The notes under the pieces are model-generated. The model did not search any database. It saw nothing but the letters and a program-made list of their open reading frames with translations, and was not told the DNA's origin. The translations under genes and the position numbers were made by a program. Positions 1-10,762 of a DNA stretch of 64,000 nucleotides are shown here, piece after piece; position 1 is the stretch's first letter, and each line of letters begins with the position of its first letter. The DNA is taken from the NCBI RefSeq assembly GCF_954871325.1, contig NC_088777.1, forward strand, positions 22,669,366 to 22,733,365, in the 5' to 3' direction. This DNA is from Gordionus sp. m RMFG-2023. Its lineage: Eukaryota; Nematomorpha; Gordioida; Chordodea; Parachordodidae.

Positions 1-177
1 AAATTTTAATATTTATAAAAAATTTATTAATAAAGTATATTTAGTACCATACACACAAACTAATTAATTACCCTTCAATCCTGTCAGTTAGTATGGTAAT
101 AAATGGCAGAATTTTAATAATATCAGCTATTAATTAATATATATATAATTAATATTTTAAATTTAATTATATTCAAG

Positions 178-242
178 TTGGTGCATGCTTAAAACATACG
201 ACTTTGAAATGGGAGGCTTGTGTTCGACTCTCGTAGAGAGCA
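178..242 (+). repeat. tRNA-like sequence (SINE head or tRNA relic)
   Basis: A stretch that looks like the body of a tRNA: an A-box-like TTGGTGCATGC, an anticodon-arm-like ACGACTTTG and a B-box-like TGTTCGACTCTCG, in the right order and spacing. It stands out from the AT-rich surroundings by its composition. No convincing acceptor stem closes it, so it is more likely a SINE head or decayed tRNA copy than a working tRNA gene. It differs from the tRNA-like head near 25911-25984. Confidence 0.3.
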
Positions 243-559
243 AAGAAATAACATTACACTATATAGTCTCCTTAAATTTTAAATACATTAGGAAGATACG
301 AAAACACTCATGTTTTGATTATGGAGATTATATATATTAGATGATGTATAAATGATCTTAACAATGATTTTGAGGATGAGGACCAATTAGAATTTAAAAT
401 GAAATCAATATTGATGTTAGTACAAATTTTTTAAAATTTTTTTTAGAAATGTGTATAAAATTATGTGTGGAAGGCCCAAAACTTCTGAAATCAGTTGAAA
501 GATCTATGCATAACCAGGTAGAATAGCCCATATATTAAAATATAAAACATATTTAAATT

Positions 560-1203
560 TATCATTTGAAACAATTGATTGTCCCATTTTTTAAAAAGTG
601 GATATTCTATGGTTTTAAGCACTGTAACAATAGCATTAAAAAACCAAGGACAATGTAGTATATTTTATAGAGAATTCGTGTACATACTGTTTTAAAGGAA
701 TTAAGTAAATTTAAAAATTTAAGTTTGCAATATTGTCTAGCTTTATTAAATGTTGTCCAAGATAGTATAAATAAAAGTTTTAAGAAATTTTTTTGATATG
801 ATGATGAATATAATGAGGTTTTTTTTGGCATCATTATCACATCCATATTTTAAGAACTTATAGATTGAGTAAGATGATAAAAAATATATAACCAAAAGAT
901 TCCCTAAATATAGTAACAGTAATATATATTCAAGCTCATTGGTGAAACTAATGTTGCTGAGTTTAATAATAATAACATCGAGCTAGGTTTTAAATTATGT
1001 TAAATCAAAATACATTAGAGAGCCTTAATTATTATCCTTCCACTAAGGAAATTTTTTGAAAATAAATATGAAAATAAATACTGCAATCCCTTCATCAGGT
1101 CCAGTTCTAAGGTTATTTAGTTTTGGCACAACAAAATGGCAAAGGCTTAGTGATAAATTATTTGAAAAATTGATTATCTTAAAAAATAATGATTTCATTT
1201 AAT
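560..1203 (+). pseudogene. hAT transposase C-terminal remnant
   Basis: Broken plus-strand coding sequence. The last part reads IPSSGPVLRLFSFG followed by LSDKLFEKLIILKNN, the hAT C-terminal dimerisation motif in which the serine block and the LSD...FE.L segment are diagnostic. Upstream pieces such as YSMVLSTVTIALKN and RFFLASLSHPYFKNL match the region before that domain (paired alanines/valines, then AxxxHPxFK). Stops and frame changes separate the pieces. No BED finger or inverted repeats are visible. It lies where intron 3 of the minus-strand CWC15 gene should be, so it probably helped lengthen that intron. Confidence 0.55.
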
Positions 1204-1344
1204 CTATTTTAAATACTCTTTTGCAAATCAATATTTAAACTCTCAAATTACTAATCTCCCTTCCCTGACTATGCTATGAATAGGGTAAAACATTAAAATT
1301 CCTGATTTTTATAATTAACTCATCATTAAATATTATATAAACTA

Positions 1345-1500
1345 TTCTAATTTAATTGGTAATGATAATTTTGTAAAAGTATCTTGTATTTATGATACTT
1401 TTATCTTTTTGATATTTAATAAGATACTAGCACCTTTATATAAGATCCAATTTTTTTATAAAGAATCTGTATCTGTATCTAGATTCTTTAAATTTTGTAT
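1345..1500. repeat. Dispersed repeat rich in AAGATAC/GTATCTT
   Basis: This segment (AAAGTATCTTGTATTT, then AAGATACTAG, then AATCTGTATCTGTATC) closely resembles 19198-19385. The second copy runs on into an ACCCAACTCTG end typical of hAT-like MITEs with CAGAGTTGGG termini, and 18121-18265 shares the same vocabulary. The copy here has lost its terminus. Confidence 0.5.
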
Positions 1501-1542
1501 TTAAGCATATATATATATAAACAAGAAAAAAATAATAAATAC

Positions 1543-1948
1543 ATCATCCTCTTCAATAGGGTCATCTGCATCTAAATTAGCTAAATTAAGAGTATTGTCC
1601 AATTTTGATCTTTTGGCTGAGTTTACTATGATATAATTATTTAAATGAACAATATATAAATAAATATTTCACTTTCAATATCTGTGGCAGTTGCTTTGGA
1701 TTTGTTTTTTATATTTCGTTCTTTTTCTTCTAATTCTCTTTTAAAATCTTTTAATGAAACATCTTCATGTGTTGATTGACCAGGTTGCCTAAAATTTTAT
1801 GTTAGAAGAAAAGCCTTAAAATGTTAAACCTATATTTAATTTTAGTCTGGCCAGGTAAGTCTCTGCTAGAATATTGTTTAGAAAGTTTACTTAAATCGTT
1901 TTCCCCACCCTTAGCTGGTTCAAATGTCGGTCTTGCTGCTGTTGTCAT
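1543..1948 (-). CDS. CWC15: CWC15 spliceosome-associated protein homologue (5' exons, cut by window edge)
   Basis: Three minus-strand exons can be joined: 1948-1830, 1788-1673 and 1625-1543, with introns of 41 and 46 nt (both GT...AG, all phases agree). The start is [15 protein letters not shown], followed by [31 protein letters not shown] and [12 protein letters not shown]. These are hallmark segments of CWC15 (human [15 protein letters not shown]..., FRRELEERER, NLDADDP), a component of the Prp19/CDC5L-associated spliceosome that acts in nuclear pre-mRNA splicing. The third exon ends at a GTATTT donor. The conserved acidic middle and the C-terminal RRWDDD...FHxKFMxKYIK region are not found in 1-1540, so the remaining exons must lie beyond the left edge, across an intron of more than 1.5 kb that contains a hAT remnant. 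Nothing visible suggests a pseudogene. Confidence 0.9.
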
Positions 1949-2440
1949 AAGATCTTATTGTATTATTATATTATCGATATTGTATAGCAGTAAATTGAAA
2001 TCCAGCAGTTGTCAGAAACTTAATATATGTGACAGGAGAGAGATATGAAATTATAACATATTAGAATATCAATTCTAATATTTGCATCTTTATATTAAAT
2101 ACATTTCAAAAATGCAGAAGATTTTCTAAAATATTTTTATAAACGGAGAAGATTTTATAAAAAAACTTTTTAAAAAATATTTTAAAGATAATTTATATTG
2201 AGAATTAAAATTAGCAAATTACTAATTAGCCCAAGGGTTTTGTTTATATTGAAGTCTAGTAAAAGTCATGGTTGAATCCGGTAAGGTATGGAGCCGATTT
2301 TTAAAGACTAGGCAATTATAAAAATATCGAACATGGTCCAAACCGAACTTTTTTTTGGTAGATATATAAAATATATGGAAAATAAATTTCCATCATTATA
2401 AAATTAATTTTTTATATTTATTTGCAAATATAGATGTTGT
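1949..2440. other. Upstream region of CWC15, no gene seen
   Basis: AT-rich sequence presumably containing the CWC15 promoter. No convincing TATA box, ORF or repeat is recognised. Beyond about 2230 the sequence grades into hAT-end-like sequence. Confidence 0.3.
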
Positions 2441-2560
2441 GCTAGGTTCGGTTCGGTTTAAGGTTAAAAAAAATAGGTGGATTCGGTTAGGGTTCAGTTC
2501 AGGGAAATATTTTTGAACCTGGGTTTGCTTCCAGGTTCAGCACGGGTTTAAGGATTTTTG
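2441..2560. repeat. hAT-type subterminal CGGTTCGGTT-rich repeat
   Basis: Dense GGTTCGGTTCGG and GGTTCAG motifs in an otherwise AT-rich context. The same vocabulary marks both ends of the hAT element at 21584-26660 and the hAT remnant at 55010-55140. It is probably the left end of the hAT whose minus-strand transposase begins at about 2700. Confidence 0.45.
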
Positions 2561-2689
2561 AATTGATAAAAAAAAATATTGTACATTTAAATCATAATTA
2601 AAAGACAGACATAAATTTGGTAACAAAAATTTTTTTTATTATATTTATAGACAAAATATAGTTAAAAATAAAAAGCATAGTCATGTATT

Positions 2690-3464
2690 AATTTCAAAAA
2701 TTTTATTTAGACGTATTAGCATACTTCCAAGAGTTATTCACTCATCCTTGATCTATGTAGTGTAAGAATGAACTTCAAATGTGAAAAGGATCTTTCAACG
2801 CTAACCTATATTAAATATATTTATTTAAAAATATCATAAATTAACTAGGGTTGTAGGAACAGCGAATAAGATTTTGGATTAAATATATAAATCAGGGTGT
2901 TCTAGCTTAGCAGACTATCAAAAATGTAAAATATTTTCCTTCTTATCTAATCTTTTAAAATCTCTAAATCCGTTAATTATAGTTCCAATACTTTTCTCTG
3001 CAATCATTGACCCTCTTTTAAGTATTTTCTACTGCCTTTCTTTAAGTTCTATCAATTACTCTTGATCATCTTCTTGTTCAATAACTTCATCTGAGCTAAT
3101 ATCATTAGATAAAATAGGTGTTGTTATGCTTACGACTTCATAAATTAACAAGATATCTTTTCGCACAAATCTTAGCATCATCATTAAGTTATACCTGTAA
3201 TATTTAAGGATTTTATACTGTTTATATTTAAATAAATGGCAATACCATATATAAACAATTTTAATATACATCCAAAATAATTAATTTACTAAGCTTATTA
3301 ACCTTGTATCTTGGGTCCAGGTATATGGTAGCTAAGATAATTTTGTTCTTTATAAACCTTTCTTCTCTGTTTTTAAGACAAGAATATATTAATTAAGAAA
3401 AATGGTTTGAATTTTTTCTAGTTCAATGCAGCATCTTAACCATTTCATGAAAGTCTGTCAGTGT
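2690..3464 (-). pseudogene. hAT transposase, C-terminal half (hAT-1)
   Basis: Minus-strand coding pieces of a hAT transposase. In coding order: LTDFHEMVKML near 3460-3430; IILATIYLDPRYK near 3350-3310, the invariant LDPRYK motif; an exon 3195-3060 reading into an acidic linker; GSMIAEKSIGTIINGF near 3010-2960; and VSVERSFSHLKFILTLHRSRMSE at about 2815-2750, the dimerisation domain. A TTACAG acceptor precedes the piece at 3195, so the gene had introns. Several stops are present. The coding sequence continues on the far side of the gypsy insertion, at 9659-9826. Confidence 0.6.
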
Positions 3465-3469
3465 TAACT

Positions 3470-3857
3470 GTTGGATTATTCAAATTATTATTTTTAATAT
3501 TTAAGCAAAAAGGAAAATAAATTTTGTTGGATTATGTAAATAAATATTTAAGCAAGAAAAAGAAAATTGATTTGATATGAAATGAAATAAGTTCAATTAT
3601 AGATGATTATTCAAAGTTATGAATTGTATTATAATTAAATGAACAAGTATATAAAATATAGTTTGTAATATTATTCAAATTATAAAGAGTATATAATGCT
3701 TGAAAAAAATCAGAAATTATCATTATAATTTTATGAAATACGAAATTGTTATTTTAAATTAAATTTATTAATATTAATTAAATTCATTATATATTATCTT
3801 GAAATAAATCAATTATTCTAATCCTTGTATTCCTTCTCTAACACTCACGACTCTTAA
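3470..3857 (+). repeat. 5' LTR of gypsy-1
   Basis: Direct repeat matched by the interrupted copy at about 7430-7495 plus 9326-9653. Shared landmarks include TTGGATTAT, AAATAAATATTTAAGC, TTATGAATTGTATTATAATT and the shared end CACTCACGACTCTTAA. The primer-binding site follows three bases later. Confidence 0.8.
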
Positions 3858-6484
3858 AAGTGGTGCCGGAGAGAGGAAAATATAAAATAAAATTGAACCA
3901 GGGATGGAAAAGTTCACAAAGGAAAATTTAAGGTAAAAAATATTATAAATCAATGAAATATTTATGTTATACGGTATTATTAATAATTAGCGTTTTTCTA
4001 TATTCGTTTAATGTCAGTAGATTAATTAAACTTTTTTTAATTAAATTTTTATTAAGTACTCTGTAATGTATATTGCACAGATAAATATGTGGAATTTTTT
4101 AATAGATAACATTTTGTTAATAGATTTTGTTTTGATGTTTTTAGTTTTTACATTAGGTATAACAATAGGAAGATTTACGGCTTATATTAAAATCGATAGT
4201 ACAGAAGTAGAAAAATTTTGGAATTTAATAAGAGAAGAAGATAAGGTACGACATATAGATAATTATTGACAGATAAGGTGCTATAGTTGTGGGCAGCCGG
4301 GTCACATGTCGCGACAGTGTGAATTAACCAAAGATATAAAATGCGCGAGATGTGTGTAGAATGAATAATTTGATCATGAGATGTAATAATTGTGGTCAGG
4401 AAGGGCACACACAGGAAAGGTGTAAGATTTTACTAGAAAATAATTTTGATTTTTATGATAATTTTGTTAATAATAAATTTTTTAATTTTGTTAATATAAA
4501 TCATGTAATAATAATAGAAGTAGAGATAAAATGAGAGATATAAAGATAGAAAATAGAAATTTTGAAATATATAGAACAAATAATGTGATTGATGAAGAGG
4601 TACGAAAAATTAGAAGGTTTTTTAAAGAAGAATAGATGCCCGAGAATTAATATAAAGATTAAGGAAGTAGAAATATCTTTTTTATTGGATACAGGAGCGG
4701 AGATTAGTCTGATGAGTATAAAGGATTTCAATAAATTTTGGCCAGAAAAAGAATTTGTTATAAGAAAGATAAGAGCCAAACAATTAGATGGTAGCATTGT
4801 GAATATTTAAGGTTATTATAGGATAAGGTTGCCTGGAATTAATAAAGATAAAACGTTATGGATAACTACTTTAAGTAGAACAGGATGAGACTGTTGAAGA
4901 GAAATGCAATAAGGAAATATACATTATATTAGATAAGTACAAGGAAGTTTTTAAAGAAGAATTAGGTACTCTAAAAAATGTTGAAATAAAGATATTAGAA
5001 AATTACCACGCTAAATTTTGTGGATTAAGAATATTATCGTTTTCTTGGATAGAAGAAATTGATAAGGAATTAAATAAATGGTTAAAAGAAGGTATAATCC
5101 GGCCAATGGTGCATAGTGAATGGGCCACACCATTAGTCCCAGTAAGAAAACCAGATAATAGCTTAAAGTTATTCATAGATTATAGAATTTCGTTAAATCC
5201 TTAGATTATCACAGTAAGGTATCCTTTACCGAGAATAGATATATTTAAAAGGAGCAACATATTTTTCGAAGATAGATTTCTCTAACGCATATTTACAGAT
5301 TAAGGAGAAAACAAGTCGAATGTTAACAATTACAACACATAAAGGTTTATTTGCTTTTTTTCGTTTACCATTTGGATTGAAAGTATCGGCTCCAATATTT
5401 CAAAGAACTATTGCTGCGTTATTTCAGGGATTAAAAAGAATAATGTATTATTTAGATGATGTTTTAATATCTGGTAGAACAGAAGAAGAGCACAATACTA
5501 GATTAGGTGTTAGATATAATATTAGAAAAGGGTTTAAAAGCTAATATGAATAAGAGTGTTTTTGGAGTAAGGGAAATAAAGTATTTAGGACATATTATAA
5601 AGGGAGAAATTACTCCAATTGCAAAGAATATAGATAAGATAATGAACATGAGAGCACCAAATAATAAAACTGAATTACAGGCGTTTTTAGGAGCAACGAA
5701 TTATTATCATCGTTTTGTTCAAAATTTTGCAGCAATTGCCGCATCGTTGAATTATTAAGGAAAAATAAAAGGTTTGAATAGGGAGAAGCACAGGAGGAAA
5801 GTTTCGAAAAATTGAAAATAAAGATGGTAGAAAAACCGATTTTAAATTGGTTTAATGAAAATTTAGATATTATATTAGCAGTAGATGCTTCTAATGAAGG
5901 TATAGGAGGAGCTTTATTACAGATGACAGATAATTTTGAGAAACCGATTTTATTTTTATCAAGAGGGTTTAATAGCACTGGGAAAAATTACTCCACTATC
6001 GAGAAGGAGGCTCTCGCTGTGAAATTCGGGCTAATGAAGTGCAAAGAATATCTGATTGGAAGAAGGTTTGTCTTATATACCGATCATAAGCCTTTAGTAG
6101 ATTTATTCAAAAAAGAAAATAAGGAGCTTATGATTTCACCTAGGTTACAAAAATGGTTAATTTTAGTTGGTAATTTCAATTTTGAAATAAGATTCAGAGC
6201 GGGTAAACAAAATTGCTTACCATATATATTAACGAGATTGTTTAATAAAGATATCGAAGACAAAGATCCAGTAATCAATAGTTTAGATTATATAGAAGAC
6301 GAAGAAGAATTAAATAGTAATGTTATAAGAGTTTTGAAGAAAAATACAAGAGAAAAACCCATAACTTTTGAAATATTAGGAGAGATATCCAAAAAAGATG
6401 AAGAATTAATAAGAATTAGAACTTGTTTGAAAGGAGATGCAGAATGGAAAAGTGAAGACAAAGCGTTTAAGAATATAAGGAGTG

Positions 6485-6903
6485 CAGTAACGTAGCTAGG
6501 AATTTTCCTTAGAGGGGGTCAATACATATAAAAGCCTGGGGGGATTCGCTTCCTAAACCCCCTTATACGAGCCTTCGCCCTTTTTGCCCGGGCCGGGTTT
6601 ATCTTACAAATCATAAACATATCTTCGATAATATATAATAAATATATTTTTTAAATGCATCAATAATATGTTATAATTTAGTAGATTATTCTCAATGACT
6701 TTATAATAATACTATCCAGAATAATTTCAATAGTAATATTAATATAATATCCTTCTACAAACATCAAAACCAAAAAAATATAAATATTAATTGTATTTAT
6801 TTGATATAAAGTCACTTTTAAGTCTTTTAACGTAAAATCTAAAAAAAAAATTTGCTCTGGGAGGGGTCCAAACCCGAAAACCACCCCCGTAGCTACGCCA
6901 CTG
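6485..6903. mobile_element. hAT MITE inserted in gypsy-1
   Basis: A 419-bp non-coding element with inverted ends CAGTAACGTAGCTA / TAGCTACGCCACTG and a perfect 8-bp target duplication AAGGAGTG (6477-6484 and 6904-6911), the hAT length. GC-rich tips (GCCCGGGCCGGG, CCACCCCCG) flank an AT-rich centre. No coding capacity. It arrived after the gypsy element. Confidence 0.85.
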
Positions 6904-7520
6904 AAGGAGTGAATTAAATATAGATGACAATTGTTTATTGAGAAGATATCGATTAGTGATACCCAATAAGTTAAGAAAAGATACATTAGCTGTAATACAT
7001 ACAGGACATCAAGGCATAGAAAGAATGAAGAATGAAGCAAGAGAATACATTTGGTGGCCCAAGATGATTAGTGAAATAGAGGAATTAGCTAAGAGTTGTG
7101 AAACATGTAATATGTGTGCAAATTTACCAGCAAGAAATAATGAAGATAAATGGCCAGAAACAAATGTGCCTTGTGAAAGAATACACATAGATTTTTTGGA
7201 ATATGAAAGAAAGAAATATTTTATTATGGTAGATGCAGGTTCAAAATGGATAGATTGCCAACAGGTATCAGGTCTATCAACAAGAATAGCTTTGGATAAA
7301 ATAAAAGATTTTGTAGTGTACCCAAATATTTATATGACTAATAACAATGCTTTATTATCGTTATCGGCGGAATCAGGAGATAATAATACAATGCTAGATA
7401 AGGACGCAGGAAAAGGTGGAGAACTTCCTTAATTAGATTATTCAAATAATTATTTTTAATATTTAAGCAAAAAGAAAATAAATTTTGTTGGATTATCTAT
7501 ATTATAATTTTCCGATGTCC

Positions 7521-7637
7521 TCACTACGTCATCGTGACGTCATGTCATCGTTACGTCATGTCATCGCTACGTCATGTCATCGTTACGTCATGTCATCGCT
7601 ACGTCATGTCATCGTTACGTCATGTCATCGGTACGTA
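7521..7637. repeat. 16-bp minisatellite in the Helitron 5' region
   Basis: About seven head-to-tail copies of a 16-bp unit TCATGTCATCGTTACG, with T and C alternating in CGTTACG/CGCTACG so that the true period is close to 32 bp. Each unit carries ACGTCA and one carries the full palindrome TGACGTCA. Confidence 0.85.
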
Positions 7638-7686
7638 TTTATTTATTTATTTTTTATTTGTTGATTTTTTTATAAACAGATGATCA

Positions 7687-8954
7687 TACCAAATTTGAAT
7701 TCCTGAAATCAGAAGAAGTAATTTATTTGTTGATTTTTTATGATCATATCTATTTTTAGAGACTATCATTTTCCTTGACTGAAATCGGAGTGCCAGATAC
7801 CAATTTTTAGAGATTATCATTTTATTTGAATTCCTGAAATCATAAAAAGTAATTTATTTGTTCATTTTTTATGATCATATCTATTTTTAGAGACTATCAT
7901 TTTCCTTGAATTCCTGAAATCGGAGTGCCAGTTATTTAAAAAAATTCTCTAAATAAGGGCACTCTTAAACAGACTTAATCAAAGTTTCCTTTTGAAGAAG
8001 TAAGATTATTAAATTAAGCTAAATTCTTTTTAAAAAAATGAAAAGATATATACTCAAATAAGAATATTAAATTAAGTTAATTATACTAATTATTTTATCT
8101 ACTAGGCTATACCAAATTTGAATTCCTGAAATCAGAAGAAGTAATTTATTTGTTGCTTTTTTATGACCATATCTATTTTTAGAGACTATCATTTTCCTTG
8201 ACTGAAATCGGAGTGCCAGATACCAATTTTTAAAGATTATCATTTTATTTGAATTCCTGAAATCAGAAGAAGTAATTTATTTGTTCATTTTTTATGATCA
8301 TATCTATTTTTAGAGACTATCATTTTCCTTTAATTCCTGAAATCGGAGTGCCAGTTATTTAAAAAAAATTCTCTAAATAAGGGTACTCTTAAACAGACTT
8401 AATCAAAGTTTCCTTTTGAAGAAGTAAGATTATTAAATTAAGCTAAATTCTTTTTTAAAAAAAGAAAAGATATATACTCAAATAAGAATATTAAATTAAG
8501 TTAATTATACTAATTATTTTATCTACTAGGCTATACCAAATTTGAATTCCTGAAATCAGAAGAAGTAATTTATTTGTTGCTTTTTTATGATCATATCTAT
8601 TTTTAGAGACTATCATTTTCCTTGACTGAAATCGGAGTGCCAGATACCAATTTTTAGAGATTATCATTTTATTTGAATTCCTGAAATCAGAAAAAGTAAT
8701 TTATTTGTTCATTTTTTATGATCATATTTATTTTTAGAGACTATCATTTTCCTTGAATTCCTGAAATCGGAGTGCCAGTTATTTAAAAAAATTCTCTAAA
8801 TAAGGGCACTCTTAAACAGACTTAATCAAAGTTTCCTTTTGAAGAAGTAAGATTATTAAATTAAGCTAAATTCTTTTTTAAAAAAGAAAAGATATATACT
8901 CAAATAAGAATATTAAATTAAGTTAATTATACTAATTATTTTATCTACTAGGCT
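7687..8954. repeat. Three tandem ~423-bp repeats inside the Helitron
   Basis: Units start at TACCAAATTTGAATTCC at 7687, 8110 and 8534 and each ends in TTTATCTACTAGGC. Each unit itself contains two diverged sub-repeats around GAATTCCTGAAATC and TTTTTAGAGA. The copies are nearly identical, so amplification is recent relative to the host element. Each unit ends with the same CTACTAG as the Helitron 3' tip. Confidence 0.9.
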
Positions 8955-9297
8955 TGAGAATTTTTTTTTATAAATTATAAGGTCTTGAACGCATGGATTT
9001 TTTCCAAATATTATGAGCTTGGACCTGGCTTGAAATTTTTTAATGTTAAATGTGAGTCTTATGTAACCAGTAATATATTTACAAAGAATTTTGGTATTGG
9101 GTACTAGCTCATTTAAATATATTTTGACTCAAATAATAGTTTCCAATCTTAGTCCTAATGGGTTGGACTCAATGACATTGCTTGGACTTAACCTAAATGG
9201 GGATGGGGGGGGGGGGTTTAAAAATTATATAAATTGGATATGATTTTTAAATAAAAGGTAACATCTTTCTTAAAAAAACTAATAAAATTCTCATTCT

Positions 9298-9313
9298 CCG
9301 TCATTTTTGACGG
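9298..9313 (+). terminator. Helitron 3' hairpin (transposition terminator)
   Basis: Perfect palindrome CCGTCA-TTTT-TGACGG followed by GCTATCTACTAG. It is the structural end signal of Helitron rolling-circle transposition, not a transcription terminator. Confidence 0.85.
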
Positions 9314-9658
9314 GCTATCTACTAGTGCAAATAAATATTTAAGCAAAAAAAAAGAAAATAGATTTGATATGAAATAAGTTCAATTATAGATGATTATTCA
9401 AAGTTATGAATTGTATTATAATTAGATGAACAACTATAGAAAATATAGTTTGTAACATTATTCAAATTATAAAGAGTATATAATGCTTGAAAAAAAAATC
9501 AGAAATTATAATTATAATGTTATGAAATACGAAATTGTTATTATAAATTAAATTTATTGTTTTTTAATATTAATTAAATTCATTATATATTATCTTGAAA
9601 TAAATCAATTATTCTAATCCTTGTATTCCTTCTCTAACACTCACGACTCTTAATAACT

Positions 9659-9826
9659 ATTCAGATTGGAATCGTTTGGTCGCGATTTTAACTGGTTTTA
9701 AAATTTCAATAATCTTATTATCTCTTTCCAATCTTCAGTCAATAAATAATCAGATTGCTCTGAAAAGAAATCTTCGATATTGGGTTTGAATAAAATCAGC
9801 CTTTCTAACATATCGTGGGGTGAATC
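9659..9826 (-). pseudogene. hAT-1 transposase, central fragment
   Basis: The minus strand reads HDMLERLILFKPNIEDFFSE, then LLTEDWKEIIRLLK and, after a small frame change, PVKIATKRFQSE. This is the hAT stretch that follows the conserved RWNSTxxML region. The last residues run straight into LTLTDFHEMVKML at 3464 when the gypsy element and one copy of its target duplication are removed, proving the gypsy element landed inside this gene. On the other side, at 9826, another MITE interrupts it. Confidence 0.65.
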
Positions 9827-10762
9827 ATAGGCGTAAACAGGGGGGGGGGCAAGGGGAAATTTCCCCCCTCTTCAGAAATTTATCACTTTTTGTGAATATC
9901 ATTTAAAGCTAATAAAAAATATACCCCTTAGTTTTTCCCCCACTTCATGACCCGCAAAAATGTATGCACACATCTTAAACAATAATTTAAAAGAAAGAAT
10001 GTAAAAGTTGATATTTTTTATATAAAACTATTTATCATAATTTATATATTTTTGGAAAAAAGCATTTATATATAAAAAAAATGAACCAAAAATGTTTTTT
10101 AAGAAATATAATATAAGCCATTGATAAATCTTAAGACAAAAGGGAAATGTATTATAAAGATTAATAAAAGATACATAAAATTACTAAACAATATAATATA
10201 TAAAATATAGTTTTTTATAAAGTGAGTAATTAATTAAAGTAAAATATAATTATAAAACTATTGATAAAATTAAATCATAAATTAAATAAAAAAATTAAAG
10301 CACAATAACAGTGGATTATTATATGTCGTAGATTTACAGTATATCTTTATTTATCAATTACCATATGACAATCAAATAATTATACTAATATAGCGAATTA
10401 TATATTTTACAGAAAACTATAAAATATTGATAAGGTTATCAGAAAATATCATTTAAAAACATTGTGGGATGAATAATATGAAGATTAATTTTTAATATTA
10501 TTTGAAATAGATGGCGTTAAATAATTAAATGCAAATTGTTGCTATATTTATTATCAAGAGCATTGATTAGTTAAATTTGTTATAATATTAACTGTAATAT
10601 ATCTCTAACTGTCAAATATGTCTGTAAAAGTGATATTTTACCGTATTTAACTAATTCTGTATAATTTAAGAATATCAACTATATGTCTACTTACTTTTAA
10701 TAAATAAACCAAAAATTTTTAATTCCCCCCCCCCTCTTAAGAAAATCCTGGCTATGCCTATG
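9826..10762. mobile_element. Non-autonomous DNA transposon with TAGGCGTA ends
   Basis: Inverted ends CATAGGCGTAAACAGG (9826) and CCTGGCTATGCCTATG (10762), each next to a poly-G or poly-C tract. It splits the hAT-1 coding sequence (FNTTS ... HDMLERL). The flanks share only TGAA, so the exact target duplication is uncertain. No coding capacity. Its right third (about 10462-10715) is homologous to 12062-12330 inside the next element. Confidence 0.6.

Larger units (their letters stand above)
7496..9325 (+). mobile_element. Non-autonomous Helitron
   Basis: An 1,830-bp insertion beginning TCTATATTATAATTTTCCG and ending CTACTAG, placed between A (7495) and T (9326) with no target duplication: the Helitron rule. 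A perfect 6-bp stem (CCGTCA/TGACGG, loop TTTT, 9298-9313) sits 12 nt before the 3' end, as in canonical Helitrons. The uninterrupted LTR at 3470-3857 provides the empty site. No Rep or helicase coding sequence is present, so it would have needed an autonomous partner. The interior is filled by a short minisatellite and three ~423-bp tandem repeats. A poly-G run lies near 9210. Confidence 0.9.
3470..9653 (+). mobile_element. Ty3/gypsy LTR retrotransposon fossil (gypsy-1), with nested insertions
   Basis: A plus-strand Ty3/gypsy element with a target duplication TAAC(T) at 3465-3469 and 9654-9658. Parts: 5' LTR 3470-3857; primer-binding site TGGTGCCGGAGAGAGG at 3861; two CCHC zinc knuckles about 4277-4425; aspartic protease (LLDTGAE) near 4685; reverse transcriptase with the YLDD box near 5450; RNase H about 5860-6260; integrase with HHCC finger and the start of its core about 6950-7400; then the 3' LTR. 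The RT-RH-IN order defines the family. A 419-bp hAT MITE lies between RNase H and integrase, and a Helitron interrupts the 3' LTR. It is inserted in an older hAT transposase gene. It is broken many times over. The two LTRs are still easily aligned, so it is moderately old. Confidence 0.85.
7430..9653 (+). repeat. 3' LTR of gypsy-1, split by a Helitron
   Basis: The LTR is present in two pieces, about 7430-7495 and 9326-9653. Comparison with the 5' LTR (TTGGATTATGTAAATAAAT) shows the break falls exactly between A and T of that sequence. A polypurine run (GGAAAAGGTGGAGAA) ends just upstream of the first piece. Confidence 0.75.

Noticed and set aside
607-846. 79-codon minus-strand frame
   Set aside because: Antisense to the plus-strand hAT remnant; no motif of its own.
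1821-2048. 75-codon plus-strand frame opposite CWC15 exon 1
   Set aside because: It is the antisense shadow of the CWC15 first exon, which has a clear protein match and correct splicing on the minus strand.
7521-7637. CRISPR-like short regular repeats
   Set aside because: Units are contiguous with no unique spacers; it is a minisatellite inside a eukaryotic Helitron.
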